DNA from: Hemileia vastatrix
Taxonomy: Eukaryota; Basidiomycota; Pucciniomycetes; Pucciniales; Zaghouaniaceae
Direction of reading: 5' to 3'
NCBI GenBank assembly: GCA_030280995.1
Contig: JASXTE010000001.1
Span: 29,420,606-29,484,605, forward strand
DNA length: 64,000 nt
Position numbers and translations under genes: made by a program. The notes beneath the pieces were generated by a model that made no database searches, was not told the origin of the DNA, and saw only the letters and a program-made list of their open reading frames with translations. Position 1 is the stretch's first letter; each line of letters starts with the position of its first letter. Positions 1-12,233 of this stretch are shown one piece after another.

Positions 1-2870
1 CCAACCATAAAAGTGAAGGTCTTACAGACTTGGTCAAAAGTATCCTTCTGAAGGACAGTCTGACACTCAGAGGGACATTTTTATAATGTATATCATCTAG
101 GTATTATATGTATGCATATCTTTCTTTTATGCATGATAAAATTTTTCTTCTGAGTGTTGGACCATCCTTCAGAAGGACACTTTTAACCAAGTCTTTAGCA
201 CCATCAATTTAATGTTTAACCAATTTTCAAGTACCAAAGCTATTAAAAGAGCTCATTTCATTTAAAGTACCTAAACTGTCCTCCTTAAAAATGGTCCATC
301 ACTGAGAAAGACAATTTTATATATTTTAAAGAAAAAATAGTTATATATAATACCTAGATGATATGCATCACAAAGGTTTCATTCTCAGATACAGACCATC
401 CTTCAAGTGTATAATTTTGAACAAGTATTGTGTACCTTCAACTTTTTATTTAAAAAAAATCAAATACCAGTACCTTTAAAAGATTTCATGCCATATAATT
501 ACACATTTCTTATAGTGTCCTCCTGAAAAAAGGCTGTTTCTGAAAAGGGCACTTTAAAAATGCATATCATCTTAGTATTATATGTATGCATTATTAATAA
601 TCATTTCCACCACATTAAATATTGTGAACAGGTTAAAAAGATACTTTTTTAACACTTTGATTCTAGATTATTGGCTTCCCGAGAGTACTTGAATGATAGT
701 CAGAAACAATTTTGTGCAACTGGGTGACATAAAGCATAAAAAAGGCTGTGACAGGCCCAATTAATATGTTAATATGTTACTTAAACTATGAAAAGCAAGG
801 GTATTAGTTATATTTTACCACCTATAGTTGTGCTATATTATCTATTGATTAATCAATCAATCTTTTACCTGGGAAAAGTTATTTAAATTATAAATGTGAA
901 GAAATTTTGAGCATTATTATTTTACAACTCTATAGATTTTCCTAAATCATATTCATGTTAATGGCCTTAGTGAAGAAAATTCAGATAATAAAGTTTCCAA
1001 ATAAGTATGGGAAAAAATTTTTCTTTTCATAAAAATAATAAAATAAGCTTTTCCTTACCTGTTTATTATCTATGATTGGGGTATTGTTGAATCTTGTGAG
1101 CCAAATGCATCTGGAAGAATTCTATACTTTTATTATAATAATGAAAGGATGTTAGGCAGTTAAATATATTCATTATGTTTTAGGAAATTGTTATTCTAGC
1201 TTTTTATACATTCTGATGGCTTAATTATATGCTTTCAATAATAATTGTGTGTGTGCAATATTCTTTCCATTATATTACTAATATGTGAGCAAGTATTATT
1301 TTTTGTTCCAAATGAATTGGGCAGATTTATTTACCTTAAATAATAATAATTTAATAAAATGCATTTTAAAAATATAGGATCAATATTTTAAAAAAAATTA
1401 AAAAGAAACTGTGTTATCTGGAATTAAATGGCACCAAGTGTATTTATGAGCATTGGCTGAGGCTGAGGAAGACACTTTTATAAAGCATATCAGTAAGTTT
1501 ATAAGTCTATGAAACATGTGTTTTAAGAATTATAAGAGTGTCCTTCTCAGCAAAACTTTATTGCTCAGGTGAACAGTTTAGGTTTGGTGCAAGAAGATGG
1601 CAAGGTATTTGCTAATGTCAATGATATTTGATTGTTTGCTAACCATAAAAATGAAGGATTTATAGACTTCTTCAAAAGTGTCCTTATGAAGGATGGTAAA
1701 ACACTCAGAAGCACTTTTTTATAATGCATATAATCTAGGTATTGTATGTATTAATATGAATTCTTTATGCATTATAAAATTGTCCTTCTGAGTTTCAGAC
1801 TTTCCTTCAGAAGGACACATTTTTCCAAGTCTGTAACACCTTCAATTTAATGTTGAACCAATGTTCAAGTATCAACACTTTAAAAAGCTCATATCATTTA
1901 CAGTACCTAAAGTTTCACCTGAACAACAGTCTATCACTGAGAAAGACACTTTTATAATTTTTTATAGATATAATGGTTATATATTATACCTTGATGATAT
2001 GCATAAGAAAATTGTTAATCTTGGCAGCTGACCATACTTCAAGTGTATAATTTTGAACAAGTGTGATACAAAATTAATTTTTTTTAAACAATAATAAAAT
2101 ACTGGGGCTTTTAGAAAACCTCATGCCATCTATTTACACATTTCCTAGAGTGTCTCCCTGAATAATTTTCCATTTCTGAGAAGGACACTTTTCTAACTAA
2201 TATTAACTAGGTATCATATGTATACATGTGTATGTTTTATGCAATATAAAAGTGTCCTTTTCAGAAATGGACTGTTGTTCAGGAGGACACCTTTGACAAT
2301 TTGTAAAAAGATGTAATGAAGTTCTCTAAAGGCCATGGTATTTGTTTATTGTTTAAATAAAAAAGTGAAAGTGCATTAGATTTGTTCAAAATTGTTCACT
2401 TAAAGAATAGTCTGTTGCTGAGAAGGAAAATTTTATATTACCTATTGTATAGGTATTATAAATATTCAGTGATACTTTTGTGCTTTATAAAAGTGTCCTT
2501 CTCAGTGTTGGACCATATTTCAAGTGGAAAATTTAGGCACGGTGTATAACCTGAGAACTTTTACTTGTCTTGTTACTCAAAAGTTGACTAACCCTAAAGG
2601 TGAAGGTGTTACAGACTTTTCCAAATGTGTCCTTCTCAAGAATGGTCCATTTCTGAGAAGGAAATTTTTATAATTCATATCTTATAGGTATTTTATGTAT
2701 ACCTATCTATCTTTTATGGATTAAAAAAGTGTCCTTCAGAAGGACACTTTTGACCAAGTCTGTGATACCATTAATTTCACGGTCAGAAAATATTGAAGTA
2801 CCATGGCTAGTAAAAGAGATCATGTCATACACAGTACATAAAGTTTCTACTTTAAGGGAACTTTTATAAT
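1..2870. repeat. Satellite 1: degenerate palindromic repeats
   Basis: More than a dozen imperfect inverted-repeat cores of about 38-40 bp are scattered here, for example near 48-88, 142-182, 1672-1712, 1788-1826, 2146-2190, 2253-2295 and 2624-2668. Their outer arms read GTGTCCTTCTGA and TCAGAAGGACAC. They are separated by two recurring AT-rich spacers: one with a TATAATGCATAT-like core, and one with a 'caccttcaatttaatgttgaaccaa'-type motif seen only in part in each copy. About 560-1450 is mostly unrelated AT-rich sequence. I see no gene. The outer arms and spacing resemble the cleaner satellite at 14664-18044. The CACTA-like copy 1 starts inside or at the edge of this array. Confidence 0.7.
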
Positions 2871-2875
2871 TGATT

Positions 2876-2912
2876 CACCACGGGAAATCAGGGGGTGAAC
2901 TGCTAGCAGTTC
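2876..2912 (+). repeat. CACTA-like left terminus, copy 1
   Basis: The terminus starts CACCACGGGAAATC, followed by GGGGGT and the perfect 16-bp palindrome GAACTGCTAGCAGTTC at 2897-2912. The same arrangement occurs at 54857-54896. The adjoining 300 bp also match that copy loosely, for example the 'cacttaacat..cataatattca' stretch. The bases to the left are satellite 1. I infer that this is the transposon terminus; no target duplication can be checked without the other end. Confidence 0.6.
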
Positions 2913-3774
2913 CCTCTTTTTGAAACTTTCAGGAAGAGGTTGGGAAGTTGTTGGGGAAATGTTTTGAAAGAATTAGGAAACTGTTTTTAAATTATATGAA
3001 AAAATATTGAAAAAAAAGTTGGCCCTAAATTGAGCCTCGATTTATCCCTTCTTGAGCAGAGCTTTGGATTTTAGTTGAGCATCAGTTGGAACAAATTTGA
3101 GAAATGGTTGAGCCACAACACTTAACATACCATAATATTCAATTTTATATATAGATCCATTTAATGTTGGGAGGTCAGGTTTGATATAAGTAGAAATATC
3201 TTAAATGACACATAGTATACTAGGTCTGGAATATTATTTCAATTATCAATTTTATTTCCGCAAATATATAAAAAAGAATACTATTTAAGTCCTTTTTAAA
3301 AACTTTATTAATAAAAATATAACTCTGTAAAAATATTTGCACATAATTTTAAATTTTCTAGACAAAAGTTGATATTTAGCCCTTATCAATAGAAATTTCT
3401 CATTGTTCCTTGGAATAAAAAAGTATAAGACAATGTTAAAAAAATTTAATGTAGGAGAAAAAATATATATATATTTTATAAGGGGAAAAAATAGTAATGT
3501 ATTTTTTAAAAAATTTACACTATCAAAGAAACTAATTTTAATATATTGGCACAAAACTTAGGCTCTAAAATAATGCACTTTTTTTAATTATTTATCTGTA
3601 TTTAGTTATTATTAAAATGTGATTCAACATTAATTATTAACATACATGAAAAATTCAATTTTGAATATTCATCCAATATTATATATATTCTCTACTTTAT
3701 TCTCTTTCAAAACTTTGCTCTCACCCTCTCTTTCTTTAAACTACTACCATCACCATAAAATTCATTTAATTAAA
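2913..3774 (+). promoter_or_regulatory. Leader of copy 1 upstream of the SNF2 gene
   Basis: AT-rich leader of about 0.85 kb with no coding sequence. It shares short blocks with 54897-55751. It is the expected place for the SNF2 gene promoter, but I see no specific promoter element I would defend. An in-frame ATG at 3646 extends the open frame by 43 residues. The conserved start is 3775, because copy 2 begins at the equivalent MSSLRC. Confidence 0.4.
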
Positions 3775-6266
3775 ATGTCAAATTTAAGATGCATTGGACA
3801 ATTCTCTTTAAATTTTAAACCTATTCTTCCAAAAGAAAGATCTGTATTTGATGAAGTATCCACTCCAGTTATTATGCAACAAGGAAGATCTTTAGTTTAT
3901 GTTTTTGGATTATTCAAAGAAGGAGAAGCAAAACCTATTGGTGATCTTTCTAACAAACAGAGCAGCCAAATTGGACAACTACTTGGAGAAATTGGATCTG
4001 GATCTCAAATTTTAACTGAGGAAAGGGCTTTAAATCCCCAAATACCTTATTATTTTTGCTCTTACTTGGTTCTACTATTAAACAGGCAGTATAGAGTCTG
4101 TGGCCTCCTTTTTTGTTTGACTGATTTTATTATTCAGGCTAAAGAAGTATTTCTAAATGCTCAAATTGATTTGACACCAATTCCACACTACAATCCAACC
4201 GTCTTCTTCAATATTCCTCATTCTTGTATTCACACAACTTCTAAAATTTCTGGGACAAGGGATAATCAAATGGAAAATCTATCTATACGTGGTATGAAAA
4301 CAACTCTGAAAACGCATCAGATTCAAGCTATCAATTTTATGATATACAATGAAAATAACTTATCCGAAAAGTTAGAAAACCTGTGGAGGCATGCAGACAA
4401 CAGCTGGCTGAGAGTGGGTTTTAATAATTATTATGAACAATTTCTTGAAGAAAAGTTATCCTCTGCAGGAATTGGTTCAATTCTAGCTGATGATATGGGC
4501 TTGGGAAAGACCCTCTCAACTCTTGGCCTAATTACTGCAACTCAAAGTGAAGCCAGACGATTCCAACTCTTGGGTGGTGGACAAGAGAAAGATAGGACAT
4601 CAGCAACTCTCATAATTTGCCCACTTGCAACATTATCAAACTGGGTCAATGAAATAAGTATTCACTTTGAAGATAATGCACTACCTTTCAAGGCATTATC
4701 AAACTGGGTCAATGAAATAAGTATTCACTTTGAAGATAATGCACTACCTTTCAAGGTTCTTTATGGGAAGGATTCAAAGAAAATTAATTTTGAGGAGCTT
4801 CAGAACCAACTAGTTGTTTTTACTACCTATGAGACAGCAAGTCCATCTTCTTCAAAGAAAACTCCTCAACCTATTCCGCCAGTAACTCATAAACTCATTT
4901 GGTACAGAATAGTTTTAGATGAGGCTCAGTAAGCAATAATTTGAATTACTAATAATTTTTAACATAATATTATAAAAGCTGATTAAATGTTTAACATAAT
5001 TTAAAAGTTTAATCAAGAATCCGCAGTTGCACAAGAATTAGAATATATTGGCCTTGGAGGCTGAGTATTGACTATGCTTGACAGGGACACCACTTCAGAA
5101 CCGGACAACTGATCTTCAAAGCCTTATATCATTCCTCAGAATCAAAAGATGGCAAGAAAACTGGTTTTGGATTAATTTTCTTATGAATGGCTTAAACAGA
5201 GGAAGCTCAAGCTCAATAAAATCAATAAATACTCTCATGAATGTCATATGCCTGCGGAGGACAAAAGAAGCAATCTTATCACTTCCTCAAAAAATTGAGC
5301 AAGGAATATCTGTAGAATTATCAGAAGCTTGGCACTCAAAACTTACGAAGCTTCAAGAATGTTTTTCTGAGTATTATGGGCCTTCTCGAAACACCAACCT
5401 CCCTTGGGACTCAGCTGAGTTTCTCCGAGAACTGTCAATTTTACGGCAATTTTGTAACCACCCTGTCTACAAAAACCCAGATCAACCTCCAACATTTCCT
5501 TTCACATGAAAACAGTCAGCAAAGATTATACATCTAATCAGTCATTTAGAAATTTTCTTAAGGGGAGAACGGGGGATAATTTGTCCCAAGGCTGTTATAT
5601 TTTCAGAATATGCAGAATTTTTGGAAATGTAAGGAATTCTATTAATTATCTCAATAACTTATTTTTAGCTTAAACAACATTTCAATATTCTATCCATTGA
5701 AACAGTATAAAAAAGGCTCTAGATGACCATGGAATTAGCTACACAGAGCTTGTAGGAAAGTTGAGCATGAAAAAAAGGGATGAAAATGTGGACAAATTCA
5801 AAAATGATGAAAGATGTCAAGTTTTGCTTGGTACAATCAAGGCTTCAGGAGTTGGAATAGACTTGAGGTGTGCACAAAATGTATATATAATGGTAAGTCA
5901 AAGAGTCTTATATTGAAATAGAAAAGGTTGAAAAGAGAACTTGTTTAAAATATTGAAACAGGAGCCTAATTGGAATCCAGCAGTTGAACAGCAAGCAGTT
6001 GATCGTCTGTATAGAATGGGCCAACAAAATGAAGTTCATGTACTCAAGTATTTTGTAAGCAGAAGTATTGAATTCAGCATTAATAAGATACAAAGAAAAA
6101 GATTGAGTTATCAATGTATGTGAAATTTTCTTTATATAAAGTTGCATCATAGCTAAAAATATTTATCTGTTCTAATTTTTTAAGGTTAAGTGTCCCAAAC
6201 ATTGGAAACAAGGAATATGAGTCTGCTAGATTATTGATTAGGGAATTCATCAATAAATCACATTAG
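3775..6266 (+). pseudogene. SNF2-family ATPase (Rad5/Rad16-like), copy 1, broken
   Basis: Homologous along its whole length to 55752-58180. Exons by comparison: 3775-4928, 5008-5638, 5706-5892, 5962-6115, 6185-6266. Visible motifs are ADDMGLGKT (motif I), LTGTPLQNR (motif III) and QAVDRLYRMGQ (motif VI). The DEAH box is completed by splicing: exon 1 ends after GCT-CA and exon 2 supplies T, giving an A-H-L-I-K-N reading. No RING insert is apparent, unlike many Rad5/Rad16 relatives. Damage: stops at 5039-5041, 5069-5071 and 5507-5509 in exon 2, a one-base shift near the end of exon 4, and an in-frame 63-bp tandem duplication at 4631-4756. The family translocates on DNA using ATP and remodels chromatin or protein-DNA complexes; a role in transposition is inference. 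Confidence 0.8.
4631..4756 (+). repeat. 63-bp in-frame tandem duplication in SNF2 copy 1
   Basis: Units 4631-4693 and 4694-4756 are almost identical. They duplicate 21 residues containing LSNWVNEISIHFEDN, directly after the ICPLATL motif (Ia). Copy 2 has a single unit at this place, so the duplication arose in this copy. Confidence 0.9.
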
Positions 6267-6279
6267 AATTTGAAATTTG

Positions 6280-7367
6280 TTAAAGTATGTAGGAAATGTT
6301 TATTGGGGCTTGACAATTAAGAAGTCTTAATTGTTGAGGATTAAGAGAAGCGAGATATAATAAAGAATAGCAGTCACTTGGCAAACCCCTGGGGACTGGA
6401 AAAGAATTAAAGTGAGTCTCAATTGAGGATACCAAATTTAATCTATCATATAATGCAAAGTTCTTAAGTATTTCTCCTGAATAAGAGGAAGATTCTCGGA
6501 TTTGAATGTGTTTCTGGTCAAGATTTCGTGCAAGTCTTGAGAATTCTTCAGATCTCTATGGCAATAAAATCCGCTTAAAAGAACCCACATCATCAATTTC
6601 GGTGTCTGAGCAACATTTGACGTTTTTGAAAAGTTTCTCATAGGTTTCACCACTTGGAAGTTATTTAAGAAGGTGAGTTCGGTTAAAAGAATTCTGAAAA
6701 AGATTGTCAAATTTATATAAGCTTGTGTAAAAAAAAAGATAAAAATATTAGTTCTTACTTTCTTTTTTATTTTATATTTATACTTTCTTATTTTAACTAT
6801 TTCACGGAAACTATCAGAATCTTTTCTGAGTCGTAATTTATCAGCATAACCTATAAACCAGCAGTGAAGAACACCCATTTGATTTAGGTAGGAAATATGA
6901 GTAGAGTCCATTGAATAAGAAACCAAATAATTATTTTCCAAGGCTTTATCCCAGTGCTTAATGATAATTTTTGCCAAAACTTGATTCCACTCGTGAAACC
7001 AATCAAGATTCCAAGCAAACGTTTTTCCATGAAATTTGCATTGAAGAAGAAAGTGGATAAAAGCATTGTGGAATATAGCAGGGATTTGTTCAGAAACACA
7101 GTAATTTCGTTCAGGATATAGCAAATTAATATCAATGTTGAGAGAGCTTATATTGAACAATGAAAACCTATGTAGTTGTTCTTCGGTGGGGTTCAGCTTC
7201 CATTCATTAGACTGAGGTGAAATATTCAAAAGCACACGACAGAAATTGTAAATAAACCTGCAAAAATGAGAAGTTGATTGAGGGAGTATCTCATTGAATC
7301 TTTTATTTAGTACACGGGTATTAGTAGGTATTTTTCCCTGAGGAAAATAAGAACAACTAGAGCTCAT
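6280..7367 (-). pseudogene. Unknown element protein, copy 1, broken
   Basis: Matches the intact gene at 58164-59285 over its full length. Exon 1 runs 7367-6759 from a start aligned to the MNPSSSYFPHGN start of copy 2. The intron is bounded by GTAAGA and TTTTTCAG, and exon 2 begins at 6693. In exon 2 a stop at 6661-6663 replaces a CAA codon and a second stop replaces a TGG codon, so only the first about 200 residues are open. Conserved blocks include NPTEEQL, TFAWNLDWF and CCSDTEID. I recognise no family, transmembrane segment or signal peptide. The gene converges on the SNF2 gene with about 13 bp between the ends. Confidence 0.65.
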
Positions 7368-8443
7368 CATATACGTTATGAAAAGAAAAATGAACAAAAA
7401 TATAAAATTTTGAAAGGATATGGCAACAAAAACACTACTATAATAAATTTTTTATTTTGAAAATAGTTAATAATGAAGAGTTGAGTGGACGGACAGATGA
7501 GCTTTCTCATGAATATCTTTCTCTATAAAATATGGATATCTATGTATGTTCATAATTAATTCAAAAGGAAAAAACTCAGCTGTAATAGAAAATTATTGCA
7601 TGATAAACGGGTAAAAATATAATGCAGAATCATTTTGATCTTCCAACTTATTTTGATAATATTTTAATGCAAATAATGACCTTATTTGAGCTTGTTGATT
7701 GTGCTGACAAACATATTTTAAAAATTTAGATTAACACCTTATTAGTATGTATATATTTTATTTACCAAGATTACTTGGAAACCATACCAATTTTTCAGAG
7801 TTTGGAATAAGCAACTTATAGTAAAAATTCTGTTTTATGGATTCTGGAAGCTTTACTTTGATTACCTCTTAGATTTCAAAATTTTAAAATAATATATTTT
7901 GTTGAAAAAATATTTTTTTTAGACTGTAATTCTATATTGTGAAAAATAAATATTATAAATTTTTTAATATCTTATAGTAATTATTAGTGAAAACCTCTCT
8001 GTTACTTGGCAGAATTTTATTAATTCAGGTGATTGCAGAAAAAAAAAACGGCAACACTTAAATAACTTTATTATTATAAATTAAATGGTATTATTTTAAT
8101 TCAAGTTATATCATAGTTTCTCCTATATTTAAAAATGTGATCAATTTTTATTCTCTTATAGTATTATGCTTTGTGCAAAATAAGCTGTTTGATAAACATG
8201 TATTCAACATTGTAAAATGTAGCGAGTCTGAAACATTTTTCTGATGCACAGTATGGATACCTACTTAATGCATGGTTGATCTGCATGAAAAAAACATTCA
8301 AAGAAATCCATGGTAACCAACCTGTTGATAAACTTCTTGAGACGTAAAAATTAGCTTATTTTAGTAAGTGCTTCACAATAAATAAATAGTTTGTTCAATT
8401 GCTACCATCCAGTAACATATTTCTTATATCCATAAGTCTTAAA
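7368..8443. promoter_or_regulatory. Divergent intergenic region, copy 1
   Basis: About 1.1 kb of AT-rich DNA separates the starts of the unknown gene (-) and the transposase gene (+). The same divergent arrangement with similar length occurs at 59286-60360, so the region probably holds both promoters. I see no coding sequence. Confidence 0.4.
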
Positions 8444-11400
8444 ATGCCACCATTTTTTTGCGTTTGTAAATGTGAAGAGCTTGGATGTTCATCAAGAAAG
8501 CATCAGACCTCATTGGGAAGCTTTGAAGTTGGTGTAGCTTTCAAAACATCTCAGTCATACTCCAAACATGAAGAGGAAAGAAATCGCAAAGCACAGATGG
8601 TTGGTACATCCAGCGCTTCACCTAACTTAGGATCCAACATCCCAGATCTTGTAAGACATCAATATTTGGTAAATAAAGAGAAATTATGTTTCAATTAATC
8701 TCTATTTTTTTTCTTTGCTTAGGGGCAGCCTGTTTTGGAAACAATTCAATCTCTACCATGGTCAAACAATTTGAATTTGGAAGAGCCTTATAGCCAAAAG
8801 ATAATGTGGCAAGCAGCGAAACTTTCTCTTATCCATAATTTAAGCAAAGAAGGTTGTGCTGAATTTTTGCATGATGAAGTCAACAAACTCAAACTTCTTA
8901 GTGACATAGGCAAACTAGATGCTAGCAGAATCATCAGCCTGATTCCCCTTTCTATAGAGACAGTTTTTAGTCAATTGCAACTCAATCCATTATTTGTCAC
9001 CAAGACATGCTGTGCTAAGTGCTTTGATCTTTATGAGTATATCCCCAAACACCAACCATCGATCTTATCTTGTACTCAACCTTTTTATTCATCCTCAAAG
9101 CACTATTTGAAAGATTTAGGACAGAGAGAATAAACTGTCAATTGTGATGAAAATTTTTATTTGGCTAAGTACAAACAAGAAGAAGCAATCTACCATCCTT
9201 GTAAAACATTTCATCACAACAGTTTGGTTGAATGGCTTTCAGGAAAGTTTCAACTAATCAAATTCGAGACGCTGATTAAGAAAAAAAATGATTTTCTAGA
9301 AAACATGGAAAGGAATGTCATGAAAGATGTATATGATGGTTTTGTATGGAAATATTTTCCAGATATTTTTACAACTTGAAATAGAAGTGTTGATGGATAT
9401 ACAAAAACCCGAGGTAATTTAATGTTTAGTTTATATGTTGACTGGTTTAGGCCCGGTGGCAATCGTATTGGAGGTCATCAGAAATCTGTGGGTAATATCT
9501 TGTTGGTGTGTATGAACTTGCCTGCAGAAGATCGATACAAAACTGAAAATCTATTTTTGTATGCTATTATTCCCGGTCCAACTGAGCCAACGAGTGAACA
9601 AATAAATAATCTTCTGAAGCCTCTTGTCAATGAACTAAAGACTCTATGGGATGGCATATTTATTGAAAAAACACCTCACTATCCACAGGGCCGAAAAATA
9701 AGGGCTGCATTATTCTCTTTAATAGGAGACATTCCAGCGATGCGAAAGATTGCTGGTTTTGCAAGTCACTCAGCCACTAAGTTCTGCTCTGTCTGTCATA
9801 TTTCAAAAGATGAAATCGGGGAGCATCAAGTTGAAAAATTTTCCTTACGTACTCATGAGGATCATATGCACTGGGCAGAGAAGTGGAAAAAGTGCCAGTC
9901 ACATTGGGAGCGGGTATCTATTGTTAGGAGTCATGGGGTTCGATGGAGCGAGCTAAATAACCTTGTATATTGGCAACCTACGGAATATTGCTCAATTGAC
10001 TTGATGCATTCACACATGCTTGGAAATCTTAAAGATCACAGTCTAACTTTTTATCTAATACAAAATGCCGCAATTGACCTAGAAAAAAAGCTGACAAAGG
10101 AAAAAAAATGGCATGTAAGAAGAGAAGATGATGATGCACGTTCTGATATATTTCTAAATAAGCAATATAAAAAACGTAGAAGCAGCTTAATCAGCACTAA
10201 TGCCGATAATATTGAACCAGTGGGACGGCAAAAAAGACTACAATATACAAGTACAATGAGACGGTCACAAACATATCTTAGAATGGATAGTGGAGGAGCT
10301 GAATTGCAAGGATCAAACAGCCGGACAAAGTCATCAAGTTCTGAACATCACTTTCAAACCTTAGAGTTTGGCTCTGAACATGCTTCTGAAAGTGGAAGTC
10401 GAAATTCAACCTATAACTTAAGACAAAAAAGTATCAGTATATCTGAAAGTGAAAGATCTAATTCATCCGTTGAGACTATTAGAAGTAAGGAAGATAAAAA
10501 GAGGGGCAAAGAGAAAGAAATTGAAAGAACTAGGAATCCACAATTGTCAGCCACTGAGCTAGAGGCAGTGTGGAATGTGATAGAGCAAACAAAAAAACCT
10601 TCCTGGATTTCACGAGTGCCAAAACAAGTAGGATGTAAAAAGTCAGGTTCCCTCAAAGCTGCGGAGTGGCATGTACTTTATACTGTTTACTTTCCTTTGT
10701 CACTTATCCCCCTTTGGGTAGAAAAATTAAATCAAGCCGAGACATCCGTGACGTCAGATCACAAACCTAGAGAATATTATCTTCTCAAATCACTCACCAC
10801 TTTAAGTTCAATTACCAACTTTTTGACTTTAAAAAATGTGTCTGCTGATGAAGTTGATGAATTAAAACAACTTCTATTGGAGTATTGTAACTGCTTGGAA
10901 GAAGGTTGGAAAAATATCAGCTTTAAGCCGAATCTTCATTTCACTCAACATTTTCCAGAAATGATTAAACGTTTTGGTTCACCCGTAGGTATGGCTACTT
11001 GGGCTGCTGAAAGAGTTAATGGTATATTATCGGAAATTCCAAACAATCATCATCCAGGTATTTAGTTTGGTATTTGGGTGCTTAAAAATGCAAATGAGCT
11101 AATTTATTTTTATTGAACATAGAAGAAATACCATGGACCATGCTCAAGCACTGGCATCGGAAGTCTAGGGTATTGGAACTAGGTGAAGCTGAAGATGATG
11201 CTCAGTATGGATCTAATATTAAAAAAATTGAGTACGATACAAAAAAAAGACATTTCCATTTAACTGAGGCATTATTTACAAAATGGGTAAGGGCACGCTT
11301 AAGAAAAGAGACATCTAAACGGGCTTTGTTACCATCAGAGAAGGTAGGAGACAGGGTAGTTTAAAATATAGCAAGCATATTGGTCCATGGAAAGCGTTAT

Positions 11401-11810
11401 ACGACTCATGAACAGAATCCTGGGAATTCTACCATTGAATTCTACTTTGGAAAAGATAGTCAGTTTGGGCATATTGACCAGCTTTTTAGTTCAAAGGACA
11501 ATAATGAAAAAGTCTATCTAATCGTTAGTCCATTTAAAGAGCTTATACCAGAAGATACAAAAAAGGATCCCTATGAGGCATTTCCACAAGTGCATTGCCG
11601 TTTAGTAAGAGTAGAAAAAGCGACACAAATTGTGATAAATCAAGATTCAATTATTGGACATGCCACCACTTTACAGCACCAAAGGGGAATGTTTGGAATA
11701 AAGTACGATGTTATCACTGCTGTTGGACTTCAGACACTAGTAAGTAAAAAATTAAACAACATGGACATTTTATTTTTGTTAATATGGTTGAAATTATTTA
11801 GGATTGGTAA
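8444..11810 (+). pseudogene. Tnp2-type (CACTA) transposase, copy 1, broken
   Basis: Four exons by comparison with copy 2: 8444-8650, 8723-11057, 11123-11739, 11802-11810. Both copies end in a tiny last exon encoding D-W-stop. Family blocks visible: YVDWFRPGGNRIGGHQKSVG, CMNLPAEDRY, IIPGPTEPTSEQ, GDIPAMRKIAGFASHSA followed by a CxxC pair, CSIDLMHSHMLGNLKDH, and near the C terminus AERVNGILSEIPNNHHPG. These match the fungal Tnp2 (Transposase_21) group, where the acidic residues in such blocks are thought to form the catalytic site. A Ser/Arg-rich stretch of about 130 residues (about 10160-10520) interrupts the middle. Stops at 9131-9133, 9377-9379 and 11362-11364 inactivate this copy. The N terminus is Cys-rich (CVCKCEELGC). 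Confidence 0.8.
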
Positions 11811-12233
11811 GAATTTGGAGGATTTGGAAAGTTTGTAATAGATCTTTGGAACAGCTAGATGCAAGATTAATAAATAAAACTTTTTGAGATGTTGCCTAAA
11901 TGTTTAAGAAAACAATAACAAGGGCATTCTTTACGGTTTAGAAACCCTGCTATTAATGAGTGACATTTTATTGTAAATGTAATTTCAACTAAAAGGAATT
12001 CAATGTAATATACAAAGTCTACCTATACTTGAAAAATATTATAAATAGTTCAGAACCAGGGTTGAAAAATCTAAGGACCATATTTTTCAAGCCAATAAAA
12101 CTGAGTTTTCCACTAATTTTTTCGCTTGAATATTTTATTCATTGAACTCACAATTAAAATGTATAACTAATTTCTCTTTAATATTATCTTGTCTATATTC
12201 TGAAAGTTAATAATTTTTTTTATAAAGCACAGA

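Noticed and set aside
3646..3774. 43-residue N-terminal extension of SNF2 copy 1
   Set aside because: Copy 2 starts at the equivalent of 3775; the extension is a T-rich leader that is open by chance.
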